DNA from: Echinarachnius parma
Lineage: Eukaryota > Echinodermata > Echinoidea > Clypeasteroida > Echinarachniidae
Assembly (NCBI GenBank): GCA_037951105.1
Contig: JBAMJV010003307.1
Coordinates: 1-64,000 of the forward strand
Direction: 5' to 3'
DNA length: 64,000 bases
Positions 26,501-41,500 of this stretch are shown here, piece after piece. Each line of letters opens with the position of its first letter. The stretch's first letter is position 1. Both the position numbers and the translations under genes were made by a program. A model generated the notes under the pieces. It had not been told where the DNA came from and searched no databases. It worked only from the letters and a program-made list of their open reading frames with translations.

Positions 26501-29500
26501 TTAGTTATAAACGTAAGTATTTATATACGTTCAAAGTCCACAGTTTATTTCGAGGGGACCAACCCTGAATGGGTTCTACCTTCAAGTTCCTCATTTGTTG
26601 GCAGAAGGAAGCTATTAGCATCCATAAGGCAGTATTTGAGGACATCCTTTAGAGCATTCGGTCTGCGATAAGGAGAGTAGATCCTTAGCATCCTTGCTAT
26701 GTCTGGTCTCTCCTCACAGAATGCATGCAGATAATCCAGAATGTACAGGTCAGCAGCGCTGGATGATAAATAGAAATATTATTTAACAGTAAATTAAAAA
26801 ATACTTGTAAAGTTCCCCAACAAAATTTGAAGGTTTTGGAAATTATTAACATTGTAATAAACTATTACAATCATAAAAGTATAAGATAGATACATGTATG
26901 AGTGTGAAGTGGGAAAGCAATTACCATTAAAGTCACAATTCTCCACTCCCGCCAAGTAATGAATTTGAATGAAAATGAGCAAAGACAATTGGACTAGCTT
27001 CTCAAAGAAAATGGTTTCTTTGAACTAACGGAGGAGCTTTCTAGCTCAGTATCTACTTATCTACTCATTTTTGCAATCCCTGTAGATTTAATACAGGGGG
27101 CACCTGGTTCCTGAAGGCAACGGGTTATAAGTTTGTACCTGTTGGAATGGGTACATATCATTATTCTTGCATCTGTGTTGTCCATCAGGGTACGTTTCAC
27201 TGCCTCTGCCAGGGTGCGAGTCTTGCCAGTCCCAAACGGTCCAAGAATCAATGTTGGGCCGCTTCTTTGATCTTTCACCTTCCGAGCTCCATCTTCTCCT
27301 CCTCTTCCTGCTGCTCCTCCTCCTCCTCCTCTTCTTCCTCCTCTTCCTCCACTTCCTCCTCCTTGTTGCCCTCCTCCTCCTCCTTGTTGCCCTTCTCCTC
27401 CTCCTCCTCCTGCTCCTGCTGCTGCTCCTCCTCCTCCTTCTCCTCTACCTCCTGCTGCTGCTGCTCTTCCTCCTCCTCCTTCTCCTCCATCTCCTCTTCC
27501 TCCTTGTCCATTGCTAGATGACGGCATACTTTCTCCATCATTGGTCCAGGAGCTGATGCAGCGAACAGCCTTCTCTTGCCACTTGTTCAGGTCCCCCTGA
27601 CATTCATCATCATTAACCTCTGGGAACCTTGGAAGGGAAAGGAAGGCACGACAAGCACATTTTCATACATAAGTTGCTGCTACGGGCACCAAGCTCTGGC
27701 AAGCCTCTTAGCTTACAAGTGGGTAATAAGTTCAAATTTTGTTTTTATTTTCTAGCAATTGCTGTAGCATTGTGAAGCTTAAAAGATATTTATCAATTTA
27801 CAAACAAATCACATACAATGCCAAAATGCCAAAAGAGCTAGGCGGCATATATGCAAAAGGAGAACATGATGCATAAAATCATCAGTTGAGAACGAAAAGG
27901 GCACTAAGCCACTTTTTTGTAATTTGGAGATAATCATATTTAAAGTTTGGGAGATTTGTAGAAACCTAATTAAGACTCCCAAAATGAGAAATAATTATGA
28001 TCTGAAATGTTGCATCACAAGGCTCCGATCTACAAGATCTGCAGAACTCAATTTAGACAATAAACAACTTAATGCCCTTCTCACTTTAACCCGACAATGT
28101 TCAATTTGCAGAAATAAACCCTGATCAAACTTGACTTTAATTTTGCCTCATTTTGACAAATTCAATTATAACAACAGAATCGCATGCAAATTTGTGTACA
28201 GAAGGTATTAAAAAGAAGAAATCACCTGTTTTCCTGATCCCCACGTGGCAGTACAACGTCCATGCAAGTCAAGTTGTCCAGGGCATGGTGCATGTAGAGG
28301 AAGCGCTCCCGGTTGACACAAAACTGGACCTTCGCCCGCACCTTGGTGGATGCCTCTGGACTCTTGCCGAGTCGTGCCTCCAGACCCGCTTCCTGGACAC
28401 ACGTTGGACTGAGGGTCACTGCAACCATCTCCCTCTGGTAACCGCTGTCCCTACCCGCCTGCAGCACCCTGGCCTCGTAAACGATGTCCGGGAAGTCATC
28501 AAACTTAATCAGGATGCTCTGGACGCTGCTGAGGACTATCTGAGAGGCCTCGAGGTCGACTTGGATTGGAAGGTCAAGCGGGATCTTGCCAAATAGGCTG
28601 CCTTCCTGGGCAAACAACATTGACTCCAGCTTGATGCACTTGGTGACTTCCATGTCCAACCCGGAAGGCCTGCTGTACCTGCAAAAATTCAAGGCACGAG
28701 AGAAGATTGTTCACATCTCTTGATATACTACTACTACTATTACTAAGTACTACTATTACTATTACCACCACCACCACTACCACCTACTACTATCACCACC
28801 ACCACCACCACTACCACTATCACTACAAATAATAATAATGTGGCATCTAAAAAAGCGTCTGTCATAATGTGACTCTCCTGGGGCTATTAATTATTACCCA
28901 TGGTCATCAGGTAGTTTATGCCTACATAGCCTACCTGATTCTCGTTAGCAACAGGTTAAAACATACATAACTATAAAGAGCCTTTCATGAAACCATGGGC
29001 GTAACGACTTACGTAATACCTATTCATCAGGGGGGATGAATGAATAGATCATCCCCCCCAGTTGAATGGGTATCTATGACATGTCTACGCCCGTGCATGA
29101 AACTGGCCCCTGAATATGGGCAATTATAACTGACCTTGCGACTCTGTCTCTGCATTCACGTTCCTCTTCGTAGAGCATCCGGTGCATGAAGTCCCTGTAG
29201 CTGTCTCTGTTTAGATTCAGCACATCTCTCCCCTCCTCCATCTGCTCACCTCTCTGTGTGCTTGGGTCCGGGTATTTCTCCATCAATCTGAAACAAGTCA
29301 GATTAGGTAATACTATTACAGGACACAACACTTGCACTTGCAGATTGCCTGGGGCAAGTAAAATTTCTTAAACATTTCTATTCAACCACAAGTTACGAAA
29401 CAAAGCAAGCTACCTAGTGCAATCATTTTTTGCTTTTGTTTCAACCTTTTGGGGGCCAAGTAAGTTTTCTGGTCAGGCAAGTAAAATGCAAATAATCATG

Positions 29501-32500
29501 AATTTACACTTCACATTGCTTAAAAAGATGATGAATACCGGTAGGAGAATTAATAACATGATTTGTTAAGCAATTGTAAGCTTTACATACAAAATTGGAC
29601 AGTACAATTCACTGTTTAACATATTCTTTCATGTTTATTTCAAGTATAAGAGCATGTGGCAGGTCAATGAAAACACACACTTTTTTCCATTCATGTCAAT
29701 TTAATAGTTTATGGTTGAATTGATATAAAATGGAAATCACCTTTTCTCCCACACTGGCTTTCCTCCACTTCTGACAATGGTGGTGTTTGATTCGTTCCAT
29801 TGCTCTGCAGTCTGAATGGATTCTTGTGCACAATCCTGAACCTCAGCAACAGAACCAACAAGGACTGAAAGCTTCACAACCAAAACTGGTTCCTCTCCTG
29901 CCAACAAAATAAGCGCAGAAAAGAATGCAATGGCTTTATATTCAACTTGAATTAAAATACAATCCCCATAGAAGTTTAATTTGTTCCAGTTATTTATAGT
30001 CCTTGGGTTATATTTTTTTGTTAGTAATATATATTTGAACGTGAATGTAGTTATTATCTAAAGATCTTCAAGGCTTATATGCAAGAATAAAACAATATTT
30101 AATTTGTTAAAAAATTTACATTTTCTCACTTTACAGAGAGAAACCTAGTTTGCCAGGTCCCACATCAGAAGTAAATGCAATGGGAATGTGGAAAACTAGT
30201 TTCGGTAGTGAAACGGTTGAGTAGGATAAACTAGAGGAATGAGAAGCTGTGTAAACTTACCAAAGTCAAAGACAAGCCACTGTTGGAAGCGGCCGCACCC
30301 AGCGGCACGGAAGTTGACGGTGACGCGGTAGTCGTCTGTATTGTTCTCCCGTCTCAGCATTGAGCCCGGGCAGGTCTGCGGGAACGACTCGTTTCTTGGC
30401 TCTGACAGGAAGAAACGAGGGCGGTGTTGATCGTACAACAGACCCACCCTCTTCAATGGCTTCTGAGGGGTGGAAAATAACATCATAGAGAAGTAAAAAA
30501 GGTTACTACTTTGCAGAGATTCATTCACATATCATTAATTTCTCTTTCCAGGTACAGAAATGTTTTTCATGGAGAAGTGATTTTCAGTTCTTGTGATGGG
30601 AGACATTCATACTTTCAGCAGTCTCTCATGACGTGATTGTCCCATTAGCTTGTCTTCCACCATCGTGGTGATCAATTTTATCATTTTTGTTTCCGTATCG
30701 ACCACATTCTTATCAGTTTTATTACTGCTGTCAACAGTCCTAATCCTCTAATCCTCTAGATAAGAAGTGCCAACCCTGATAAAATGTACTGGATTCAAGC
30801 TTGAGTGCTCAAAAATCACTACCGCTCCTCAGCCCTCCAGGAGCGGTATTTAGCTAGCTATAGAATTACCTAATGGATCAGTTCAACTTAAGCACCAAAG
30901 GAGGAAATGATTAATTATTCTGAAAGAACAATTAAAAATTATCATACCTCTCATGGGTTTTAATAAGGTGAAGCATGGCTAGGGCATTTAGTGAGGTTCT
31001 TTGCGCAAAATTCAATGTGACCTTGACCGATAGGATTACAAGAAACTTAATACAGTATTAAATCATGTCAATAGTGGCCACCTGTCTTTAGCAGCCAACC
31101 TGACTATATTGGCCACCAAAAGTGAGCCCCTGCTGAGAAAAAGAGTTTTATGGAACCTGTCTATAGAGGTCACTTGTCTACAGTGGCCACTTTTCTGTTT
31201 TCCCTTGGGTGGTCACTATACACAGGTTTGACTGTACCTTAGGTCTAGTTCAACAGAGATGGTTCAATCTGAGGGAAATTCTGTTACCTCAAAGTTGGAA
31301 TGTACTGTAATCTCCCACTGGATTTCCCCGTCTTCAGGCGGGCTCTCCAGTCTCAGCTCCAGATCTTGGCTGCAGTCTGTTTCTATCCCAAACAACTCTT
31401 CTTTCACCTTGCGATTAAGAAAGAAATGCAAGAACATTGTTCTTTTATTATTTCAAGCATAGGGAAAGTGACAAAGGAATAAATGATATGAAGTAAAATT
31501 AGCAAAGAAATTCGTGTTGCCCCATGATTTGAACCCGAGAACTAAAAAACCAGCACAAAGGTTTTCTAGCTCAGTTGGCAGTTGGTAGACCTCCGGTCTC
31601 TGGTTCAAATCCCGGCAGTACCCTATCTGGTAATTTGTCTCCTCTTTGAATTTACTTGAAGTTTATTTTTACTGCGAGTTCATATTGTACAAACTTACAA
31701 GCCATTTTGATGAAATAATGTGAACACATACCAAATGTTATTTTGTATTTTTCGCTTCAAATTTTTGGAAACATAATTTTTGAAATGAAATGGTGCCAAA
31801 AAAATATTATCACTACATTGTTGGTATTTTATGCTTCAAAATTTTGGAAATAAAATTATTGAAATGAAATGAACTGAAGCCAAACATACCACTGCCTCCG
31901 GATCATCGGCACTCTCGTACTTGTTCGCCAGATCGTCCAACCAAGAGAACAGCTTCTGCTCCTTGGCCTTCCGCAGCTTGGTCGCACGGTACTCTGTGCG
32001 CTCCCGCCACTCGCTGAGTTCATCCATGCTGTGCGCATAAACGCACTCATTCTCCTCAACAGGCTTCCCCGAGAAGTGGCACTGGTTTGTAAGATGCCTG
32101 AAAATTGTCAATGAAAGGAATAATGTAATTTTTCTGTTCCATTAACAAATTTATATTCAAACCACATTTATGAATTGCAATGAATAGCTTGGCGCAACTT
32201 TCCGAGTTCATCCATGCTGTGTTTACTTGTTCTCTTCCATATGCTTCCCTGAGAAGTGGCACTGATTCGTAAGGTGCCTAAACATTTTCAACAAAAGGGA
32301 TAATGTAATTTGTGTATTGTACTAGATACGATGTCAGATGTAGACAACACAGGAGGAACAAAGAAGGTTGATCAACCGTGGTGACTCTGTTAAAGGGTAC
32401 CACCAGACAGAGATTTAGCTCTCTTACATCAAAGACATATCCCAAATGAACATACAAAACAAATCTGTGATCCTGAAAGTATTTCTACATCGCCAGAGAA

Positions 32501-35500
32501 TCATTTTTAATATCATCTGTCAATCATTCTGTCAGCGCAGTTCCGATAACGATATCACTTAACGATCCTCTTATCGCCCGCAACTGCGATATATCGCAGC
32601 AAGCAGAGAAAATCTAAAAAATATCTTGATGTGCAGCGAATCAAATATCAACTTGGCGTTCAGAAACAACATCTATCGCGATACATTGCATGCATGCAGA
32701 GTAACCTATGCATGGTGCGGTGGCATTGAAGTATACCACTAACGAATTCAATGTGCGGTGGCTATAGCACCTGGGCATTATGTGTACATCAAAGTGCGAG
32801 CGCTCGCTCGGGCGTATTGCATGCATGCCCGAAACGATACTACTATCGCATGGACTATGCGATAAATCGCTCATACTACCATATAACGTACGCGTATTGA
32901 ATGAGCGGTCGTGCAAACAAGTCGCGCGCGCGAACCACTGAATAGCTGTGGTTCCGTAGGTCGTAGTAGTTAATTGCATTGTTCTCAAATTACAGAAACA
33001 TATCAGACCCCATGAGAGTATGATTGATATTCAATTATAGTACCAAAACAACTAAGCATTGGTTTTATAATGCCCAGTGGTCCCCTTTAAATGCAGTGCT
33101 TGAAATTAGTGGAATCCTGTTTTCCCACAGCCACTTCAAATTAGTAGGCATCTAAATATCAGTTGTTCATGTTTGTCTTTGTTAGTCGCAACAAGATCCG
33201 GCAACTTGATATTGAAAAATCTAGTTTTTAACTTGTGTCACTAATGGGCCAAAGGCAAAGAAGATGTACTTTCATAAATTGTGGACATGGGGAAAATTAG
33301 GGAGGATTTCATAGCAATCTAGACACTTACCCCTTGCAGAGTTGAAAGTGACTTTCATTGACCAGTACGGGAGGCTTGCGGTGGTGCCAGACGACGTCTG
33401 CGTCAGACAAGATCCTGGCCCAGTGCTCGAGGGAGAGCATATGAGTCTCGTAAGATGTCTCTGAGGGGAAAGAGAGGCCGCAATCGGGACAGCAATGCTG
33501 ACTATCACTAGCCACAGGGTGGTCTGCTGCTTGTCTCTGGACACTGCTGCTGCTGATACTGCTGCTGGTACTGCTGCTGCTGCTGCTTCTCGGTCGAGAT
33601 TGCTCCTGTATCGTGATTACTTGCTGAAAGCTATTCACTGTAAAGAGAGTAGATGCAAATTTATACATAATTCAATATAAACACGACACAAAAACAAAAA
33701 AAAATATTCCTAATAACTTTTTACAAATTGTTTTCTGATTATAAGCACCATGAGCACACTCTTCACCTATGGGAACTGGGTGGGGTATGTACAAAGTCTA
33801 TAGGGATGTCATAATCTCAAAGGGAACTGGTAAATAAAGGGACAAAAATCAGAAATTAATAGTCAAATGACACAGTGGAAATTGATTTCCAAAACCAACT
33901 TTTCAACTGTCTACAGCTAGAGGGTAGGGGTGAACCCAGACCTCAGCAGCAAATAATCAGACTGCTGCAAAAAATTGGCACACCCCTAAGTTATGCTAAG
34001 GCACAATTAAGCAAAAGAAATAGATCTTTGTATTAAACTTGCATATCAATCATATAAAAAGACAAGACATGTGGGACATTGTGTGTCCCCCCCCCCCCCC
34101 CCACCACCCTTGGCAACATTATGGTGAAGGCATTGGGAGAAATGATATTAAACAAAATGAACACTCACTCTTGTGTTGATTTTGATAGATCCACAGGTGC
34201 AACTCTTCAATGCAATGTGGAAACATGCACTGACTTCCAAAGAATTCTCTCTGCCTGCATTTGTTTCCTTTAGGGCACAGCATCAGCATGACGTCCGGCC
34301 GAAGTCGCCGATGTCGTAGATTTACCCTCAACCACTGCTTGCCATCCAAAGAACGTACCACAGCCATGACTTGCGCCCCCCAAGTGTGTCTCGGTCGCCC
34401 TGTGCAGTACGATGGCTTCTTGGGATCGCGTTCCTGAACCCCAGACTTGTTGATGTTGAAGCAGAGTTCACAAACCAACTATAAAATCAGATAAGGTATT
34501 TCATTATTCATTTAACTTCATTTATTTTCAATTTGTTATGTTCTTTATTTCTCACATCAAACAATATTTACGAAGGAAGGCTCGTGAAACTATATAACGA
34601 AGATATGATACTAAAATTATACAAGGAATATGAATCAGAAAAAGTTATAATCATACACTATTGGTTGCAATTAGAGAGCATTGCTGCCATTATTGTAGTG
34701 CTCTCAAATTAATTGGTTCAGAACCTATTAGTACAGAAAAAATGCTACAAAAAATATTAATATAAGGCACAAACAAAAACAAAAAATAGATTCTATGGGA
34801 CAGTGAAATAGGACAAAGAAAATAACGATTAAACATACATTTATTTAATAAATAGTTTGATCAATCAACTGATTGCATGATTTATCTTTATGTAACGGGG
34901 ACCTGAACAAGTCATTGACGGTAAAGGATATGATGAAGTGAAGTAAATCACCTTGAGGGTGTGTTTGAAAGGTTTGATGGAAGCTGGGTGTTGCGGACTG
35001 TCTGTAGGCCCGACAGGTATAGAAGAGTTCCTTGATGCTTGCAGATGCCCTTGACTTGACCGAGCAGTTATTTTTCTCTTCACTGAAGTCCATTTTTCAC
35101 CCTCCGCAGATGCATGTGGGGACTGCTCAACAACAGGTGATTGGGAGGCCATCGTAGGAGTAACGAAAGGCTGTTTGATCGTAAGCTCCTTGCAGTACTC
35201 CAACAGTTCTTTTCTCGGAATATTCTGCTTTGCTTCCAGCCACCAGAGATCACTCTCCACGGAACTGTGGGCAAACTGACAGGAGTCTCCCCAATTGCAG
35301 CCGTAAGGCTTCCCAAGATTCCAGCACATACTGATCGGCCTAAACAGGCGCTTGAAGGGCCTCTCACGAATCTTGGTGTAGCGTCTACCCGTCTTGAGGT
35401 GAACCAGGCACTCATTGCTGTCCATGGGGTGTCGCTTTATTGAGGAACAAACGTTGGGGTTGCTGATCTTCTGAGGTCTACCACTGAAGCAGATCTCGCA

Positions 35501-38500
35501 CAGGACTTGGAACTCTCCATCGTTGGAATCCAATAGTCGCCGGACAGCATCCATCCTCGCAGAATCTCCTGGAGACCTTGTCCTCAAGCCTGATGCACCA
35601 TGGGAAGACTGGCTGCCTATTGAATTCAGCGATGACTGCCCACTTGACTTTAGATTGGTGGCGCCACGATTTGCGCCGTGAGTTGCACCACTGAAGGCAC
35701 CTGATGGCAAATAACTGCCACCTCTGGCTCCCATCACTGGCCCTCTGGCATCAACCCCTCCAACTGCAGAAGGGATCTGGTCTCCAAGACTGATAGGGCT
35801 AATGCCTGCAGGAGAAGTCCTTGCAGAGTTGTTCTGATCTCTTTTTCCTCTGGGTGGCTTCTTTGCATTTTTGTTATGAGCATGCACATCACTCTGGGAG
35901 GACTGGCTTTTGAGGTACGCTACCATTTCTTCTCTCTGAAATTTGCCCTGTCCCTCTGCATCCCAAATCTCCTTCTCTTCCCAGCTATGTGGGAAGATAC
36001 ATTCCAAACCCTATGTGGCAAAATAAAACAAATGATTTGTTCATTCATTTACAAAAATACACATTTATGAACATTTTGCTTTACCATGAGGAGCAACACA
36101 AATAAATAATGTGTCAATTCATTTGAAATCCAACTTTTGTGGAAATATTGCTTTATGAGGCCTCCTTTACCTATCTTTAATTTCAATCGGTACAAGAGAT
36201 TGAATATTTTTCAAGTGCTTGTGGAACCAGTAGTCAATCGTCTATGGTATGCTTGATCGATCCGCCGGCTCATATGGGAAGGATTTTAGGGTATATGAGA
36301 CTGGGACATTTGATATACTTTGAGCCTAGCATTGTGAATGGATGTTTCAGATGGGTCAAAATTAAATATTAGAAATAAGGGTCTGTTACCTTGCACTCTT
36401 GTTTTGAGAAGAATTCCAAACAAAGCGTACGTCCAGCGTGGTTTGGGCAAGGGCGGATGATGCCGAAAACCTCTCTAAAGCCATTTGGTGGAGCCTGGGT
36501 TCTAAGCTTGCAGACGAGGAGGTCCTTTCTGCACTTTCTATTGTGCGTAGGATTCTCATTGAGTCTAGATAATTATGTGAAATAATGTAAAATAATGTAA
36601 AATAATGTGAGTGAAATTGACATGAATAATTTTTAAAAAGGGTGAAAACCAGCAAGAATGAAGTTGTGACCAACTTTTGCAATAATTATATGTGTATAAC
36701 TTCTTTTTTGTGCTCAGATGATGGAAATTGCATACATTTTCTGCTTATATCTGTTTTATTTTCTGTTTTCATTCCTGTTTATGATTTGAAATTAGCTTTC
36801 AATCAAAGAAAGTAAATGACTAAATCATTGATTGTTAAAGGTTTACAAATCATCAAGAAGTTTCCAGTACTAGCTAGATGGGGATGAATATGACACCCAC
36901 ATGAAATTTTAAATTAAACAACGCTGTAATTTGGATTCTACAAATAGGAAACAACCATGAAAAAACCATTGTAACGTAAAACGATAATTCACCAACCGTA
37001 GCAAGCTGCCTTGCAACCGGGCCGCGGACATCAGAGTGTGGGGTGCAATGAGATCAGTTACAACAGTGCTGCAGTAGCTAACGTGAACAAATTTACAGAT
37101 GGGCATAGGATCATGAATGGGAATAAAATAAAGGTCCGACATTTTAGTATTTTGAGCTCTTTTAATCAATATAACTCCACGAAAAGGAGGTTTCAAGCCC
37201 TAATTTTTCAGGCAAGCTCTTAAATAGACAATAAATCTCGCAGCTTTTGAAATTTGGCTTACAAAAGCTGGACACGATCTTTAAAGGCTGCACTGACTAT
37301 TTCTCATACTCACTGATAGCTGTAGAAGCCAAATCGAGACGGATCCCCTCTGAAGCAAGTACTGCAAGCCAGCCGAAAGCGGTAGTTCCTTAAAAACGCT
37401 TGAGACCCTTCCGAGAGGTCACTCAGCTTTCCCATTCTTTTCCCTTCACTGTGCGATGTGGATGTTGATGACGATGTCAATGATGACAATGTTGATGACG
37501 ATCTCAATGGTGACGATGTTGATGACGATGTTGATGACGATGTCAATGATGACGATGACGATGTCAATGATGATGTCGATGGGCCAACAGCCCCTTCCGG
37601 AGGGCTTGCGGTCGGTTGAGCCATAGCTGTATCGGTTTCACCTGCTTCCCTGTTATGCTTTCCATCTCGTCTCGATTTCTTTTTCTTCTTCTATTAAAAC
37701 AGAAATGGAAATTTGTAAAGATATTTAAAATTCTGATATAATTGATAATCATCTCTAAGCGCTTATCAACATATCTTATATATGTGATTCTTTAACCCTA
37801 ACCAGGCCGGGTTATTTTGGCTATGCTCTGGCCGGGGGAGGGGGGGGGGGGGGGGGGGGGGAGGGGCACGCAGCTAGCTTGCAACATAATCTACAAGATT
37901 GCATTGTTTTTTTGTTGAAAATAATAAATTTTTGATTAATTATGCAAATTTATGCAAAAATCCCCTTTTTGTCTGTAAATCACTAAATATTGCTCAGAAT
38001 ATGCTAATTTTGGGTAGGAATATTCTTTATGACTTAATTAACAGATTTTGAACACTAAAAATTGCGACAGCAAAAATTATTCTTATGTATTTCTTTGTTT
38101 TTTGAATTTCTTATGTATTTCTTTGTTTTTTCGACTTATTTTTGTAATTTTTTTTTTAATGGAATAAACTATTGACCTTTATCCAACCATTTTAAGCCCA
38201 AAATTAGATGATTGCAGTGATTAGAATGAAAAATAATGAAGGTTTTGTCTATTCTAGAAAAAAAATCAATTTCCATAGGATTTGTACACAAATCACAAAA
38301 TTTAGCGATTTTCGGGCCGACGGTCACTTACAAAAGGTCACGTGACTTTAGAACGGTATACCCGGTCATCGCAAATTTGGTCTCAAAAGTTGCGTAAGAC
38401 TTCAATAAATAAAGTCATGAAGTTGCGCGGCAATACCTGCGCGCGTTGCGGAATAATCACGCGAAAAGTCGAGGGGGTGGATTCCATCCCCCCCCCCCCG

Positions 38501-41500
38501 GCCTGGTTAGGGTTAAGGATATGTCTCTGCGCATTGAATTAGTATTATTTGTGCACACTCCAGGATATCATTATAAATAGTTATTTACAGAACAATGACT
38601 GAAGTATGCTTCGATGGGAGTTGAAATATTACACACAGAAACCATGTGGGCTTGAAATATACCCCGTGGGATAACTTTTGTTGGCATTATATAGACAGGT
38701 GGCCAGTAAAACTTGGAATACTGCTAGACATACCTGTGACTTATTAGTCAAACTTAATTTTAGTAACCAAAACCTGCACCATTACATTACAAACTAATAA
38801 TTATAACTCCACCATGCTCAAAAGGAATACAAACATTACAAACGACTAAGTAAAAATCCTGTTATCATTCAAAGAGAGCTGTTTAAACTAAAGAGGGCGC
38901 TTTCAAAAAATGCATTTGTTTAAACCATTTTAAATAAAATATTGTGCATGTGATGTTTTGTTGAAATAGTGATTAGATAGAGAGATAATCAACAACTATC
39001 TAAAAACCTTTTTGATAATTTTTGAAAAGAGGAAGCATTTTAAAACGAATTTTAACGGCTAGTTCAAAATTATTGAATACTTGTTGGGCCCCACATTTAT
39101 TACAAATGGTTATGTTTATAGATATTTCAGCAGTTTCTGAACCGATTTTGATCAAATAAAGTTTATTCTGCCATTAAATTGTATGCTCTTTCAAATTTGA
39201 CAATCAGTTTTTCATTATCTCACAAAAAAATTATTTTGTGTAATTATAGTTAGATTACCCTTTAAGCAAATTGGGATTGTGCTAGACTTACCTGTGACTT
39301 ATTCCCATTAGATGTCTGTTTGGTAGCTGCTTGTAGGTGTTGAGGAGGAATCCATGACTCATCCAACTCATTGCTATCCTCCTCTTGCTGCACCGGCCCA
39401 ATGATGTCATCCAGTGTCTCTACTAACACCTTCAGACCACCATTCATGTATCCCTTTAACAGCTCCTATGTATAAAAAACGACAAAATAACCAAGGGATC
39501 TAGTAACATTGTCAAATATCCTCAAAACTTACTTGAAACTCTACTTCATAATTATGTGTTGACCACAGAGAGAATTTGTGTACATCAACTAACAAAGAAA
39601 ATTACACATGCGCAGTACATCAAGATAATAATAATAATAATAATATACATATTTATATAGCGCATAATAGTAAGATTACTCTCTATGCGCTCTCTAATAT
39701 GCATGTATATATACAGTGTAGCCAACAATTATTTGGACACCCTAAAAAATAGGAAACTAACTATTTTGATAATTTTTCAAAAATGGTCTGATATTTTATC
39801 TTGATTTCAACAAAGCAGCATCTAATAAACACATACAATGAATTTTAGGCAGCTTTTTACCAAACATTTTCTTCAAAATTTGTTCTAGCATCATTTAAAT
39901 TAAAGTGATTTTTTCAAGGTGTCCAAATAATTCTTGGCTACACTGTATATATCACCCAATAATTACGAAAGTACACTTCATCGATACGGTATATATTTTT
40001 GCGATATCACTGTATACAGTGATCTTGATGTACTGCGCATGTGTAAACTTTGTTCGTTTGTCGATACACAAAAATTCTCTAGCCTCAAATGTAAGCACAT
40101 ACGTACAAAACCTGCATGCAAGATATCTATAGTTTCGATATCAGATTCCTTGTGTGTGTACGTGAAAAAGACATTTATGTATGATACAACTCCAGGTTGG
40201 ATGAATTAAACACTAATATTATAATTGGCACGACGTCCACAAATTATCATGTCGAGTTTCTTACAAACGCAAGATATTTTGGATGAAATGAAGGCTAAAA
40301 TTTCAAGCCATGCTGGTATAATCATCTTCCTGACATTGACAAAAATCCTTGCAGGATTTTTTTTTTTTCAAGTGGAAGACGTTTTACGGCAAATATTAGC
40401 CCCTCCAAATTTAACGTTTAAATGTTTTTAAATGTAACGTTACATAATATAAACGCAATAACTCAGCACTATAATTATACATACCATTTTCAAGTGTGTG
40501 TACCATTCAAATACTGTTTTTAACCCATTCCTGGCATGAACCTGGTGGGCTTTGTACAAAGTCAATGTCAATTTCAAGATCTTAAAGGGAAAGAGCTATA
40601 TATGCCCCTTTTTCCCTCCACCTACTATTCAGCTTGTAATCCAAGCAGTGAAAATAAAAATAAAACTGGAAGTCATCAAAAAATTTTAAGGAATTATATT
40701 CCACTTTTTCAAAGTCTTTAACAAAATTGTAAAATCACTCTTCCATCAAACAAATTCAACTTGCACTGCAGCAATAATCAATTTCAGTTAAAGTCAACAA
40801 TACAGCCATGGTAAAAAATAGTAATGACCATGTCCATGTTCAAGTTTCAAAAAGTCACAAACGCTTCTCAATTGAGCTAGGCAAAGTGTGTCACCTACGA
40901 ACAACTAAAGGTTTACACAGCTCAATTCAACCTACAATATCAATGCAATGCATACACCTTTTAACTTTGTCTACATCATTATGCTGTGAGTGGTTTTCCC
41001 CAGCCCACAGAAGTTCACTTGGGCTGGGGAAAACCCACTCACACCATAATGATTAACAGAATACAAAAGGTACACATAGCTATTAAAGGGGACCACCAGG
41101 CAAAGAACAACACATTATTATATGTTTTGGTACCGTTTTGTGATATCAAATAGATACCCAACATTTTGCATTTTGCGTTACGCGCTCAAATATGCGCGCG
41201 CCGACGCGCACGCGCGGAAAAGTCAAAAACTCTTAAAATCGTCTGAAACGTATGGGAATTTATATGGTTTAAGTTTTTGAGCATTTTCAGAGTTTAAGAT
41301 CCTTAGACGGGCGTGTACGCGCTTGTTACGTGGCGCATGCGCATACCTTACTCGGAAAAGTTGCCACTTGGCGTGATAATTGTTGGTGCCAAATTTAAAG
41401 GGAAATAGAAGATGCATGACAGAGATACATCCATGAAAAAATGAAATTTCACAAAATGGCGTCCTGATGACGTCACGAACAGTCGGCGGCACCCAAAAGT

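Noticed and set aside
27147..27541. Poly-Ser, poly-Leu or Glu-rich ORFs in other frames of exon 18
   Set aside because: Only the Gly-rich minus-strand frame connects the Q motif, Walker A and both splice sites in phase.
28734..28832. CRISPR-like or structured repeat array
   Set aside because: Simple ACT/ACC microsatellite in a eukaryotic intron; no spacer structure.
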